Below are positions 1 to 10,400 of a DNA stretch of 64,000 nucleotides, one piece after another; the first letter of the stretch is position 1, and each line of letters opens with the position of its first letter. Source of the DNA: CAZQIC01 sp964593555 (GTDB taxonomy: Bacteria; Bacteroidota; Bacteroidia; JAFLBG01); NCBI GenBank assembly GCA_964593555.1, contig CAZQIC010000003.1:1-64000 (forward strand). The letters are read 5' to 3'. The notes under the pieces are model-generated. The model saw only the letters and a program-made list of their open reading frames with translations. It was not told where the DNA came from and did no database searches. The position numbers and the translations under genes were made by a program.

Positions 1-689
1 CGATAACACTTTCGGTAAACAATAATGTGAACACTTCCGGCAATTTAACTATTTGTACGGGGCAATCTATTGCGATACATGGCGTGAGTCAAAATACGGC
101 CGGAGTGTATTCACAAACATATTCTGCTGGGAATGGATGTGACAGTGCATCAAACATAACATTGAGCATCGGGTTTTTTCCTATTGCTAACGCGGGCAAT
201 GACACTACCATCAACGCAGGGGAGAATATAACGCTAATTGCTGCAACAGGTGCAGGGTATACTTATCAATGGAATACCGGTGAAACAACAGCCACTATAC
301 TGCAGCAACCTGCTATTAACACAATTTATACGCTCACCGTAACTGATGGAAATGGTTGCAGTGCAATGGATACTGTTACTGTGGTTGTACTAAATTCCTG
401 CACGGATAATTCGAGTGTATTTGTTCCAAATTCTTTTTCTCCTAATGAAGATGGAGCGAATGATGTATTGCAATTGTATCTGAAAGGCGTATCCGAAAAT
501 TTTTACTTTGTCATTTATGATCGTTGGGGAGAAGAAGTATTTGTAACCACTGATGTAACTGTTGCCTGGGATGGAAAGTATAGAGGGAAAAAATGTAATA
601 CAGATGTATATGTATATTACCTGAAGTTAACCTGTGTAAGTAATAACAAAGAATTTATAAAGAGAGGAAATATTTCATTGGTAAAATAA
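1..689 (+). CDS. T9SS type B cargo protein, C-terminal part (5' end outside window)
   Basis: The reading frame is open from base 3, so the gene starts before the window; the GTG at 27 is only an internal codon. What remains is one Ig/PKD-like beta-sandwich repeat with the typical TYQWNTGETT and YTLTVTDGNGC strands, followed by a gliding-motility-associated C-terminal domain (CHU_C, T9SS type B signal). The latter is recognised by FVPNSFSPNEDGAND, YDRWGEEVF, the WDGKYRG turn and a final basic strand. Such proteins are exported by Sec, cross the outer membrane by the type IX system and end up on the surface or secreted. The function of the missing N-terminal part cannot be told. A kelch-repeat cargo gene follows 6 nt downstream on the same strand, so the two are probably co-transcribed. 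Confidence 0.85.
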   Translation, partial: ITLSVNNNVNTSGNLTICTGQSIAIHGVSQNTAGVYSQTYSAGNGCDSASNITLSIGFFPIANAGNDTTINAGENITLIAATGAGYTYQWNTGETTATILQQPAINTIYTLTVTDGNGCSAMDTVTVVVLNSCTDNSSVFVPNSFSPNEDGANDVLQLYLKGVSENFYFVIYDRWGEEVFVTTDVTVAWDGKYRGKKCNTDVYVYYLKLTCVSNNKEFIKRGNISLVK

Positions 690-695
690 TAAATA

Positions 696-1904
696 ATGAA
701 TAGGTTAAATTTATTTATCTCTGTTTCTCTTTTTCCCATTTTAGTTTATTCGCAGTCTTGGCAGCAGAAACCAGATTTCCCAGGCACAGGACGTGATGAT
801 GGTACTGTGTTTGTAATTGGTAACAACGCATATTGTATTACCGGTTTAGAAGTGGGCTGGCAATGTACACGCAACGGCGCGGTTTTTTATGGTGCATCGG
901 AGAGCTGGGGTACTATGAATGATCTGCCTGCTAATAAAGACAGGCAATACAGTTGTTCATTCTCTCATGGCGGATATGGTTATCTTTTTGGAGGAGTAGA
1001 TTGTTATGGAAATTTTTTAAAAGATCTCTGGAGATATGATCCCGTAAATAATTCATGGCTGGGATTGCTTGCTATTCCCGATTCGGGTCGCTCGGGTACG
1101 GGTTGTTTTGTCATTGGTGATACCGCATATGTTGTTGGCGGAAAAAACAGTATAAGCCAGGGCATTAATGAAGTATGGGCATACAGCATTTTATCAAATA
1201 CGTGGAATAGAAAAAATAATTTACCTCTCATTGGCTGCTGGCGTGGCAGTGCATTTGCAATTGATTCTGTTGGATATTTATGTTTTGGCGCCCTGGGTAA
1301 CGGCTCATACAATCATAATATCTATTCATATAATCATACTTCAGATGCATGGACAATTGTTTCGGGAATTTCTTTACCTGCAAGAAATTATGTTAGCTCA
1401 GCAGTTGTGTATAATAAGGGTTGTATGTTTGGCGGTGCAGATTCTTCGGGAAGATTTGCAAATGAGTTAATAGAGTTTGATCCTGCAACACAGAATATTT
1501 TTGTCCATTCGGGGATCCCCGATTTTCCAAGAAAGGGTGGCATGGCATTTAGTGTAAACAATATGTTTTATTATACCACGGGATTGGACAGTACATCAAC
1601 ACGTCAAAAACAAACCTGGAGAAACTCGCAGATCACGGAAAATTTTGAACTAGCGAATTTGAGTGTGAACATAAATGTTTTCCCGCAGCCGGCGGGTCAA
1701 TCTTTCTCTATTCGTTCATATGGTAAAGAGATAATTGCAGTTCATCTATTTAATTTATTAGGAGCACAAGTAGGAGAATTTAATAATGTAAATTCTCTTG
1801 AATTAGAAGTATCCTGCAACGGACTTATTCCGGGCTCTTATTACTTGAGTATTGAATTAACTGGTGGACACTTTGTGTCGAAAAAACTGATCAAAACCCA
1901 ATAA
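696..1904 (+). CDS. Secreted kelch-repeat protein with T9SS type A sorting domain
   Basis: 402 aa. An N-terminal Sec signal peptide (about residues 1-19, ending VYSQ) is followed by about five kelch-type beta-propeller blades (residues about 25-300). These show the pattern of a paired-glycine strand (YLFGG, YVVGG, MFGG) followed by WRYDP/WAYS/YSYN and a W about a dozen residues on. The last 75 residues (from NVFPQPAGQSF) form a T9SS type A secretion/sorting domain: a proline-containing first strand, LFNLLGAQV, GLIPGSYYLSIE and the KKLIKTQ end. The probable role is a surface-attached or secreted propeller; ligand unknown. It follows the preceding cargo gene by 6 nt. No enzymatic residues can be recognised. 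Confidence 0.85.
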   Translation: MNRLNLFISVSLFPILVYSQSWQQKPDFPGTGRDDGTVFVIGNNAYCITGLEVGWQCTRNGAVFYGASESWGTMNDLPANKDRQYSCSFSHGGYGYLFGGVDCYGNFLKDLWRYDPVNNSWLGLLAIPDSGRSGTGCFVIGDTAYVVGGKNSISQGINEVWAYSILSNTWNRKNNLPLIGCWRGSAFAIDSVGYLCFGALGNGSYNHNIYSYNHTSDAWTIVSGISLPARNYVSSAVVYNKGCMFGGADSSGRFANELIEFDPATQNIFVHSGIPDFPRKGGMAFSVNNMFYYTTGLDSTSTRQKQTWRNSQITENFELANLSVNINVFPQPAGQSFSIRSYGKEIIAVHLFNLLGAQVGEFNNVNSLELEVSCNGLIPGSYYLSIELTGGHFVSKKLIKTQ

Positions 1905-1971
1905 GGACGAAAACCTGCCATTGCACCCAATAATTCAACGATATCTGCGTTATCCTGAGGTTAAAAATTCG

Positions 1972-1979
1972 TAAATTGC
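1972..1979 (+). promoter_or_regulatory. Candidate Bacteroidota -7 element upstream of dxs
   Basis: TAAATTGC lies within AATTCGTAAATT, a 12-mer that also occurs in front of both rlmN and the amidohydrolase gene near 27.6 kb. It resembles the phylum consensus TAnnTTTG, but no -33 TTG is visible at the usual spacing. If it is the -7 box, transcription starts near 1985, which favours the ATG at 2001 over the one at 1980. Confidence 0.4.
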
Positions 1980-2000
1980 ATGCTATTTCCTATACCCCTC

Positions 2001-3929
2001 ATGCCTTTTAAAGCAGGTGAATTATTAGATAAAATTGTTTATCCCTCGGATCTCAGGAAACTAAAGCCCGAGCAGCTCCAGCAGGTTTGTAATGAATTAA
2101 GACAATATATTATTGATGTTGTTTCTCAAAAAGGTGGGCACTTCGGTGCAAGTCTTGGTGTTGTTGAATTAACGGTAGCACTTCATTATATTTTTAATAC
2201 TCCCGAAGATCAATTGGTATGGGACGTTGGACACCAGGCATACGGACATAAGATCTTAACTGGCCGCCGGGAGAATTTTGACACCAATCGCGTTTATAAA
2301 GGCATAAGTGGATTTCCGAAACGTAATGAAAGTGAGTATGATGCTTTTGGTGTAGGACATTCATCCACATCAATATCAGCAGCATTGGGAATGGCTGTTG
2401 CGGCGCATTATAAAAATGAGAAAAGAAAAGTAATTGCAATCATAGGTGATGGTGCCATGACAGGCGGAATGGCTTTTGAGGCGTTGAACCATGCAGGGAC
2501 AGAAAATTCCGATCTGCTTGTTATTCTCAATGATAACTGCATGTCCATCGATCCGAATGTTGGTGCACTTAAAGAGTATTTAACAGATATTACAACATCC
2601 CAAACATATAATAAAGTAAAAGACGAGATTTGGAAATTATTAGGAAAGATCAGCAAGTTTGGTCCTAACGCGCAGGAGATAGCGAGCAAGGTGGAGAATG
2701 CTGTGAAGACAACTTTATTAAAACAAAGTAATCTTTTTGAATCGCTCAAGTTCAGATATTTTGGTCCGGTTGATGGACACGATGTAGATCGCTTACGGCA
2801 AGTATTAGATGATCTTAAAGATATTCCCGGCCCAAAAATTTTACATTGTTTAACTGTAAAAGGTAAAGGATATAAATTTTCTGAAGAAGGAAATCAAACG
2901 GTATGGCATTCGCCTGGGTTATTTAATAAGGAAACGGGAGAGATAATAAAAATTGCACCTAAAGAACCGCAGCCTCCGAAATACCAGGACGTATTTGGCC
3001 AAACCATTGTTGAGCTTGCTGAAAAAAATAAAAAAATAATTGGAGTTACTCCGGCAATGCCTACTGGATGTTCGCTGAACATCATGATGAAGGCAATGCC
3101 TGACAGGGCTTTTGATGTAGGTATCGCGGAGCAGCATGCCGTTACATTCTCTGCAGGAATGGCAACGCAGGGGTTGGTTCCTTTCTGCAATATATATTCA
3201 ACATTCATGCAGCGTGCATATGATCAGGTGATACACGATGTGGCATTGCAAAATTTACATGTTGTGTTTTGTTTGGATAGAGGAGGCTTCGCTGGTTCCG
3301 ATGGGCCAACACATCATGGCGCCTATGATCTTGCTTATTTCAGATGTATACCCAATATGATCGTATCAGCCCCAATGAATGAAGAAGAGTTAAGGAACCT
3401 GATGTATACTGCACAGCTGGAAGAAACTAATGCGCCATTTTCAATTCGCTATCCGAGAGGAAATGGAGTAATGGCAGACTGGAAAAAACCATTTCAGAAA
3501 ATTGAAATTGGCAAAGGAAGAAAAATAAAAGACGGACAAGATATAGCCATTTTAACAATTGGACATATTGGTAACTATGCAGTTAATGCATGCAAACAAT
3601 TGGAAGCGCAGGGAATAAATGCAGCGCATTACGATATGCGTTTTGTAAAACCTGTTGATGAAAAATTATTACACGAAGTTTTTTCTAAGTACAATAAAGT
3701 AATTACTGTTGAAGACGGCTGTATAATGGGTGGTATGGGAAGTGCAGTATTGGAATTTATGGCAGATAATAATTATACAGCACAAGTAAGGCGACTTGGA
3801 ATGCCTGATAAAGTTATTGAACACGGAGAGCAATTAGAATTACATACAGAATGCGGCTTTCATCCCGAAGGTATTGCGCAAGCAGCCGTGGAAATGGTTG
3901 GGATCAACAACAAAGCGTTAGCAGGATAA
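2001..3929 (+). CDS. dxs: 1-deoxy-D-xylulose-5-phosphate synthase
   Basis: Thiamine-diphosphate enzyme that condenses pyruvate and glyceraldehyde 3-phosphate to DXP, the first step of the MEP isoprenoid pathway; cytosolic. From the ATG at 2001 the product is 642 aa, the usual length. An in-frame ATG at 1980 would add MLFPIPL, but it sits on top of the putative -7 box, and family members begin right at the (K)xGxLLxKI segment. Visible signatures are HFGASLGVVELTVALH, the GDGAMTGG...NDN ThDP-binding motif, GPVDGHD, the transketolase-type FDVGIAEQHAVTFSAGMA with the catalytic Glu, and DRGGFAGSDGPTHHG. The gene stands alone, tail to tail with a lipoprotein gene. IspD of the same pathway is at 28.9 kb and a polyprenyl synthetase at 25.5 kb. 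Confidence 0.97.
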   Translation: MPFKAGELLDKIVYPSDLRKLKPEQLQQVCNELRQYIIDVVSQKGGHFGASLGVVELTVALHYIFNTPEDQLVWDVGHQAYGHKILTGRRENFDTNRVYKGISGFPKRNESEYDAFGVGHSSTSISAALGMAVAAHYKNEKRKVIAIIGDGAMTGGMAFEALNHAGTENSDLLVILNDNCMSIDPNVGALKEYLTDITTSQTYNKVKDEIWKLLGKISKFGPNAQEIASKVENAVKTTLLKQSNLFESLKFRYFGPVDGHDVDRLRQVLDDLKDIPGPKILHCLTVKGKGYKFSEEGNQTVWHSPGLFNKETGEIIKIAPKEPQPPKYQDVFGQTIVELAEKNKKIIGVTPAMPTGCSLNIMMKAMPDRAFDVGIAEQHAVTFSAGMATQGLVPFCNIYSTFMQRAYDQVIHDVALQNLHVVFCLDRGGFAGSDGPTHHGAYDLAYFRCIPNMIVSAPMNEEELRNLMYTAQLEETNAPFSIRYPRGNGVMADWKKPFQKIEIGKGRKIKDGQDIAILTIGHIGNYAVNACKQLEAQGINAAHYDMRFVKPVDEKLLHEVFSKYNKVITVEDGCIMGGMGSAVLEFMADNNYTAQVRRLGMPDKVIEHGEQLELHTECGFHPEGIAQAAVEMVGINNKALAG

Positions 3930-3951
3930 TTTTCTTTTTCGTTTACAAATT

Positions 3952-4506
3952 TTAATAAAGTTTAACAGATCGGGTTGTGTTTGTTAAAACTGTTCCATTT
4001 TCAAGTCTGATATTAACTACAAACTGATAATAGCCACTTGAGCTTGGATTTTGCGTAAAAAAAATATTAAACTCATTTAGATCCTGGATACTGATAAGGT
4101 CGCCCAGCTCCGAGACAGGTATCGACGGCGCAGAGAGATTTATTACACGAAGTGTTTTACAATAGGAGGTAATATCACTGCCGGCAGCATGACTGCTATC
4201 AAAGCTGCTTACAGTTTGAATGTCTACCTGTTTTATATTACTCTCCATTTCATGGCTTGCACATTTACGGGCAAAGGCCGCATCTATAAAACCAGGCTGA
4301 CACATGGCAATTTGTTGTGATTCAACAGTCATTCCTATACCGTAATCTGAAAATAAAATGCTATCAGCACTAGTAACGACATTGTTCTGTAATGTTTGGG
4401 TTGATATGCTGTTCCATCTGAAAATATCAGGCTCAGGACATCTGCATCCATCAACAAGCTTTACAAGAATAAATATTACCACTACGATTGCTGTTTTCTT
4501 AAGCAT
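3952..4506 (-). CDS. Putative small lipoprotein of unknown function
   Basis: 184 aa. The first 20 residues are a basic-then-hydrophobic signal peptide ending in LVDGC, a plausible lipobox, so Cys21 would be lipidated; CRCPE follows directly. The rest is a hydrophilic, beta-rich domain with further Cys residues (near MCQPGF, KCASHE, YCKTLRV) and a C-terminal strand pattern (YYQFVVNIRLENG). I do not recognise the family with confidence; Cys-rich Bacteroidota lipoproteins that follow the lipid Cys with CCP/CRC-like clusters are common. It is convergent with dxs (22 nt between stops) and is probably a single-gene transcript from the divergent region shared with the 4728 gene. Confidence 0.65.
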   Translation of the reverse strand: MLKKTAIVVVIFILVKLVDGCRCPEPDIFRWNSISTQTLQNNVVTSADSILFSDYGIGMTVESQQIAMCQPGFIDAAFARKCASHEMESNIKQVDIQTVSSFDSSHAAGSDITSYCKTLRVINLSAPSIPVSELGDLISIQDLNEFNIFFTQNPSSSGYYQFVVNIRLENGTVLTNTTRSVKLY

Positions 4507-4613
4507 TTTGTTTTTTTATAGAGTCGTATAAAATTGCATTTAAAGTAAATTAGAAAGCAATAAATAAAAAATAAAAATAAACTTATTCTTGGAAGTCCGC
4601 TGAATTTGGCTGA

Positions 4614-4621
4614 CAAATTTA
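4614..4621 (-). promoter_or_regulatory. Candidate -7 element for the 3952-4506 lipoprotein
   Basis: Read on the minus strand this is TAAATTTG, an exact match to TAnnTTTG. A TTG (minus strand, 4639-4637) lies 15 nt upstream, slightly shorter than the usual 17-23 nt. The implied leader is about 100 nt. Confidence 0.35.
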
Positions 4622-4727
4622 TTTCCAATATCGAGGCAACCTTTCTTGCCTAGGAGAGTCTTTAAATAAATACGGGTTGCTGGCGAACTAAAATTTAGTG
4701 GCCGGTTATCCCCTTTAGTATTATATA

Positions 4728-7415
4728 ATGAAACGATTAGCCTTTTTACTATTATTTCTCCTCTCCATATATTCTTACGCGACTCATAACCGGGCGGGAG
4801 AAATTACCTATAAATATCTTTCAGGAAATGATTATGAGATAACAGTTACAACCTATATCGCGAATCCGACCAATTTAAACACTTGTTTTATCACCGTTTT
4901 TTTTAATGCAACAGGATCTGACTCTGCGGTTTTCCCAAGGATAAACGGGCCATCAAGTACTTTATGTGGTACAGGTATAGGTGATGGAGAGATTGTATCC
5001 GGGACTAACTATAAAAAAAATATTTATAGAGGTACGCATAAATTTAATCCGTTTGATTATGTTATATGGATCGAGGATCCTAATAGAGTAGGAAATATTA
5101 TTAATATTCCTTTTTCGGTCAATGAACCATTTTCAGTTAAATCATATTTAAAACATAATAACTTATTGGGACCGAATAACTCAGCGGTTTTATATAGCAC
5201 ACCAATTGCTGATGCCTGCAAGGGAGTTTGTTTTTCTTATGACCCCATTGCATATGATCCTGATGGAGATAGCCTCTCATTTAAATTGGCAAGCTGTTTA
5301 GGTAACGGAGCCAAACCCATTTCGGGATATACGCTTCCTCCAACTGCAGGGTTCCTAACCATAGATCCATCTACGGGAGAAATAATATGGTGCAATCCGG
5401 ATACCATTGGTTTTGTTAATCTTGCGCTTGTTGTTGAGGAGTGGAGAAAATATGGAAATGCAAGAGTGAAAATCGGGGAGGTGTTGCAAAACATTGAGAT
5501 AAAAATTTCTGATTGCAATAATAATCCGCCTGTCATTGCGAATATTATTGATGCCTGTGTAGAAGCAGGAAGTACGTTGACATTAAATGTAACGGCAACT
5601 GATCCTGATGGAGACGACCTTACTCTTTCTGCCTCTGGAGGACCAATGTCTGCAGTGCCTCCACCATTGGCTGTTTTTCCCACTACCGTTGGGCCACAAC
5701 CACTAAGCGTGGTATTTACATGGCTTACAGATTGTGAACATGTGCGTAAACAACCTTACACTGTTTCATTTAAAGCCGTTGATGCCGGAACACCAAACCT
5801 GATCGATTTTGAAACAGCGAAGATCATTGTCGTAGCGCCTGCTCCACAAAATCCAATTGCTACACCATCGGGAACTACAATGCATTTAAGCTGGAGTAAA
5901 AGTATTTGTGAGCCTACTAAGAATGAATTCATGGGGTACAGAATTTACCGGAAAAGCGGCACTTCAGGCTGGGGTCCGGGATATTGCGAAACGGGCGTCC
6001 CGGCGTATACGGGTTTTGTAAAAATTGCTGATCAGGCTGCACCGATTTATACAATAACCAATACCGTATTTATTGATAATGATAACGGCGCAGGATTAGT
6101 ACATGGTTTAACTTATTGTTATCGTGTTGTTGCATATTTCAAAGATGGTTCAGAAAGTTATGCTTCTGTTGAGGTTTGTTCTGAGCTGATCAATGATGTG
6201 CCTATAATTACCAATGTGGATGTGGTGAGCACTGGTGTTAACGATTCTATTTTTATTAAATGGAAAAAACCTGTCGCAGGTCCTCTTGATTTTGATACTG
6301 TAGCGAACCCCGGACCGTATCAATTTAAAATATATCAGTCTGCAGGATTTAACCTTACAGCTCCTGTTTTGATACATACGTATACAAGTGCGGTATTCCA
6401 ATCATGGACAGACTCATCTTATTATGCAACACTATTGAACACACGAGATAACGCATATACATTCAGAATAGATTTTTATGCTAACAGTAATTTTATTGGA
6501 AGCTCACACATTGCTTCTTCAGTTTACGTAGATATAAATGCATCCGATAATCAACTCACATTAAACTGGCAGGCCAATGTACCATGGAATAACAAATTAT
6601 ATTATATCTACAAGGAAATCGCGGGAGTGTATACTTTATATGATAGCACCGCATCAACATTATATGTTGATAATGGATTAGTAAATGGAGGAGAATATTG
6701 TTATTTCATCAAATCAAAAGGAGAATATTCAGACCCGGATATTGAGAGACCGCTTTATAACAGATCGGAAAGAAAATGTGGAACACCGATAGATCTTATT
6801 CCGCCATGTCCCCTGCAGCTTACAGTTATTCCAAATTGTGACGAGTTTGAGAATTTTTTAAAGTGGAACAATCCAAATTTTGTTTGTTCAGATGATGCCA
6901 TGTATTACAAGATCTATTATACTCCTGCACAAGGGGGAACTCCGGTCGCGATCATAACAGTAAATAATTTTAATGATACTGCGTATACTTTTTCCGATCA
7001 TCAATCTATTGCGGGATGTTTTGCTGTTACGGCAGTTGATTCTACAGGTAATGAAAGTGCAATGGGGTCTTTGTTTTGTGTAGATAATTGTCCTGTATAC
7101 GAATTGCCGAATGTATTTACTCCTAATGGAGATGGCCGCAACGACAGGTTTACACCACTGTCTCCTTATCGTTTTATAAAAGACATAGATATAAAAATAT
7201 TTGATCGTTGGGGATTATTGATGTTTGAAACCAATGATCCTAATATTAATTGGGATGGCAGAAATATGGAAACAAAAGAATTTTGTCCTGATGGTACATA
7301 CTTTTATACCTGTACAGTAAACCAGATCCGGGTCAGTGGTATCATGCCAATTCAACTTAAAGGATTTATTCAGATCGTTGGGGAAGAAAAAAAGAACCCA
7401 ACCATTATTCGGTAA
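4728..7415 (+). CDS. Large T9SS type B cargo protein with Ig/FN3-like domains
   Basis: 895 aa. A signal peptide (residues 1-18, ...YSYA) precedes the mature start THNRAGEITYKYL, a conserved N-terminal beta domain found in many Bacteroidota gliding-associated proteins. Next come cadherin/Ig-like segments containing DPDGDSLSF and ATDPDGDDLTL (about residues 165-360), then several fibronectin-III-like modules (about 375-770, e.g. the MHLSWSKS and YRIYRKSG strands). A CHU_C domain occupies the last 90 residues: LPNVFTPNGDGRNDRF, IFDRWGLLMFET and CPDGTYFYTCTV. It is predicted to be a secreted or surface adhesin-like protein exported by T9SS. It stands alone and is tail to tail with the 7422 gene, only 6 nt apart. 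No catalytic motif seen. Confidence 0.88.
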   Translation: MKRLAFLLLFLLSIYSYATHNRAGEITYKYLSGNDYEITVTTYIANPTNLNTCFITVFFNATGSDSAVFPRINGPSSTLCGTGIGDGEIVSGTNYKKNIYRGTHKFNPFDYVIWIEDPNRVGNIINIPFSVNEPFSVKSYLKHNNLLGPNNSAVLYSTPIADACKGVCFSYDPIAYDPDGDSLSFKLASCLGNGAKPISGYTLPPTAGFLTIDPSTGEIIWCNPDTIGFVNLALVVEEWRKYGNARVKIGEVLQNIEIKISDCNNNPPVIANIIDACVEAGSTLTLNVTATDPDGDDLTLSASGGPMSAVPPPLAVFPTTVGPQPLSVVFTWLTDCEHVRKQPYTVSFKAVDAGTPNLIDFETAKIIVVAPAPQNPIATPSGTTMHLSWSKSICEPTKNEFMGYRIYRKSGTSGWGPGYCETGVPAYTGFVKIADQAAPIYTITNTVFIDNDNGAGLVHGLTYCYRVVAYFKDGSESYASVEVCSELINDVPIITNVDVVSTGVNDSIFIKWKKPVAGPLDFDTVANPGPYQFKIYQSAGFNLTAPVLIHTYTSAVFQSWTDSSYYATLLNTRDNAYTFRIDFYANSNFIGSSHIASSVYVDINASDNQLTLNWQANVPWNNKLYYIYKEIAGVYTLYDSTASTLYVDNGLVNGGEYCYFIKSKGEYSDPDIERPLYNRSERKCGTPIDLIPPCPLQLTVIPNCDEFENFLKWNNPNFVCSDDAMYYKIYYTPAQGGTPVAIITVNNFNDTAYTFSDHQSIAGCFAVTAVDSTGNESAMGSLFCVDNCPVYELPNVFTPNGDGRNDRFTPLSPYRFIKDIDIKIFDRWGLLMFETNDPNINWDGRNMETKEFCPDGTYFYTCTVNQIRVSGIMPIQLKGFIQIVGEEKKNPTIIR

Positions 7416-7421
7416 TATATT

Positions 7422-10400
7422 TTATTTATCGACCATTACGTGGCCAATTTTTTTTATGATCTCGTTTGCGTTGCAATAAGTAGCGTATTCAATTTTATAA
7501 ACATACACATCATTGGGCACCGGTGCTCCTTTGTAAATTCCGTCCCATCCTTTATTTAGATTATTGCTTTGGAAAATAAGTTCACCCCAGCGATTAAAAA
7601 TTTTCATGTCGTAAGAAATTACTTCAATGCCATAACCATTAAACATTTCATTTAACCCATCGGCATTGGGAGTAAATGTATTTGGAAAAAATATAGTTGT
7701 CGCACCAAATGCTGCTGATACTTCTATTGTGTCTTTGAGCGTACAACCCGGCAAAGAAATCTGTACGTAATAGCTATTTGGTTCGGCTACGGTTATTTTT
7801 TGTGTTGTTTGATTTGTAGACCATAAGTAGCTGCACCCCGGATTTCCTGCGTCGAGGATATAATTGCTTTCTGCACATAATAAATAATCCGGTCCGAGAT
7901 TAATGGGATCAGTAACAATAATATTGATTCCATCGGGGATATGACAATTTCCTATCGATACTGTTACTGTATACATGCCGGAATGAGATGCAGTTACTTG
8001 CTGTGTGGTTTCACCAGTTGACCACAAATACAATAGTCCGGGATTATTTGCATTGAGATTAACGGTAGCCAATGGACATATTATTGTATCGTTACCAATC
8101 GAAACAATGGGAGGAGGAATAAAGCTAACTGTCCTTGTATCTTGTTCATCGCAGAGGCCGCCTGTTACACGCACCTGGTAAATGCCATTTGTTGAAACGT
8201 TTATTGTTTGTGTGGTCTCGCCTGTCGACCACAAATAATTCATTCCCGGATTACCTGCGTTTAGTACTATTGTTTGCCCTTCGCATAATAATGTATCGCC
8301 ACCAAGGTTGGGCGGAGTTACATATTTTACATTGATATTATCTGTTGTTTTGCAAAATCCATTATCAACTGTTACAGAATAAACAGCAGGTGATGTAACG
8401 ATGATCGATTGCGAGTTAGCTCCTGTTGACCACATATAAGTACATCCAGGTGCGTTTGCATTTAATGTAAGCGTAGAAGTGTTACATAGTATGGTATCAT
8501 TACCAAGACTTACAATGGGTTTTGGTATTACATTAATAGTTAAATAAGTTGTGTCTGTCATTTTGCAGCTGTTCGAATCAATGGCGACCAGCATTACATT
8601 GTAAACGCCGACATTTGCATAGGAGTGTTGAGGATTGGTTGTTGTATCCGTTGCACTACCATCGCCAAAATCCCAGATATAATTGTATGAGCCCTGGCTA
8701 CTGTTAATAAAATTTACATTGAATGGTGCACAGCCTGTTGTATTGGGCGATGCAATGGCTTGCGCATTTATATTTACCAATTGAAAATCTATTTTTACAA
8801 CAGCATTGTTACAATTGGAACTGTTGTTTGTAGTTGACCAAGCAGTAGGTGTGGTGGGAAATGCAGAAGAACCTCCGCAGCCCGCGCATATAGATTGGTA
8901 GATAACACCTTTGTTATCAAATCGGCTTGTTCCTCCATCAACATGTTCATCAATACCATTGCCTCCGAAAAAAGTTGCATACCACAATGAGCTTGCATTT
9001 TTTTTGAGAGCCAGGAAATAAAAATCGCAGCCGTCTGTACTGCTTTGAAATGCATTTGCGGTAGTTGTCATTCCCGCTGTAGATCCGCCGGTGCCGGGAA
9101 GAAAATTAAAACATGCTCCCCAGCCCGATGCATAAATATTTTCGCAGGTATCCACCATAAACGCGCTTGGAACTATATCAGGTGAAGAATTGCCTGAACC
9201 AAAAACTGTTGAGTAAACTGTAGTAGTTAAAGCAGGATTGAATTTGTGGATAAATTGTTTTCCATTTGGGTCCGAGTAAACGCCGGCGGTAACCGGATAA
9301 TTTCCTGCAGTTTGTCCGTATGTGTATATATTGTCATCCTTATCGATCTCAATAAAATAAGTTTGATCATATTGGCTGGTGCCAACATATGTTGAATGCC
9401 TCAATGTAGTTCCGGTATTATCAAGGCAGCTTACAAAGCCATCGGCTAAACCTCCCGGTGCAGTTGTGATTGAGGTCCCCGCTGTAACAGGAAAATCATT
9501 ACTGTTTGTTCCGCCGGTTACATAAATATTTCCGCTGGCATCAAGCGCTAAAGCATAAGCAGCATCATCTGCAGTGCCGCCTATATATGTACTCCATGAA
9601 AGCGCGCTGAGATTATTATTCATTTTGAATACGCTGCCATCCTGTAAGTTATTGCCTGAAAGTGAACCCTGATAGCACCCAGGTGTAACAGGGAAGTTTG
9701 AAGATTGAGTGCAGGACGCGACATAGCAGTTGTTGTTCGCATCAACAATTATTGATCCCCTTGCATCGTCGCCATAATTATATTTTATAGAACTCATGTT
9801 ATAGGCAACCGCATCAATGTTCACAGCATCATCAGCGGAGCCGCCAACAAAAGTTGAAGCCACAAGTATTGCACCTGAATTATTTAATTTAGAAACAATA
9901 ATATCTGCTCCCCCATTGTGTGTTATATCATATGCTCCCGGAGTTACCGGGTAATTACCAGAATAAGATCTGCCATAAATGAGCAATTCATTATTTTTAT
10001 TTACCACAATACTATGAGGCTGATCATTATCAAAACCACCGATATAGGTAGAAAAAAGCATATTAGTTCCGGCAGGGTTAAACTTGCTTACTACTATATC
10101 GGATTCATATCCGTTGCCGCTGAAAAGCGAACCGCCAGCAAAAAAATTCTGATAAGCTCCGACGGTAGTGGGGTAGCCAATCGTATGCGCGATACCTCCA
10201 ATGTATATGTTCCCGGCAGCATCATAAGTAGCAGTAAATCCCCAGTTGTCGGCGGTAGATCCGGAATAACTGGAGCAGACTACAGTCGGGTCAATAATCA
10301 AAGGAATATTTTTTTGGTAACCCTTAGGGAAAATAAATCCTACACTATTTTCTTTTAATGAAAACTGGCACGGCACTTCTGTCTTTATCCCGTTAATATA

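Noticed and set aside
9918..10358. 146-aa plus-strand ORF inside the 7422-11039 gene
   Set aside because: Shadow of the SBBP-repeat coding region; composition is not protein-like and the minus frame is clearly coding.
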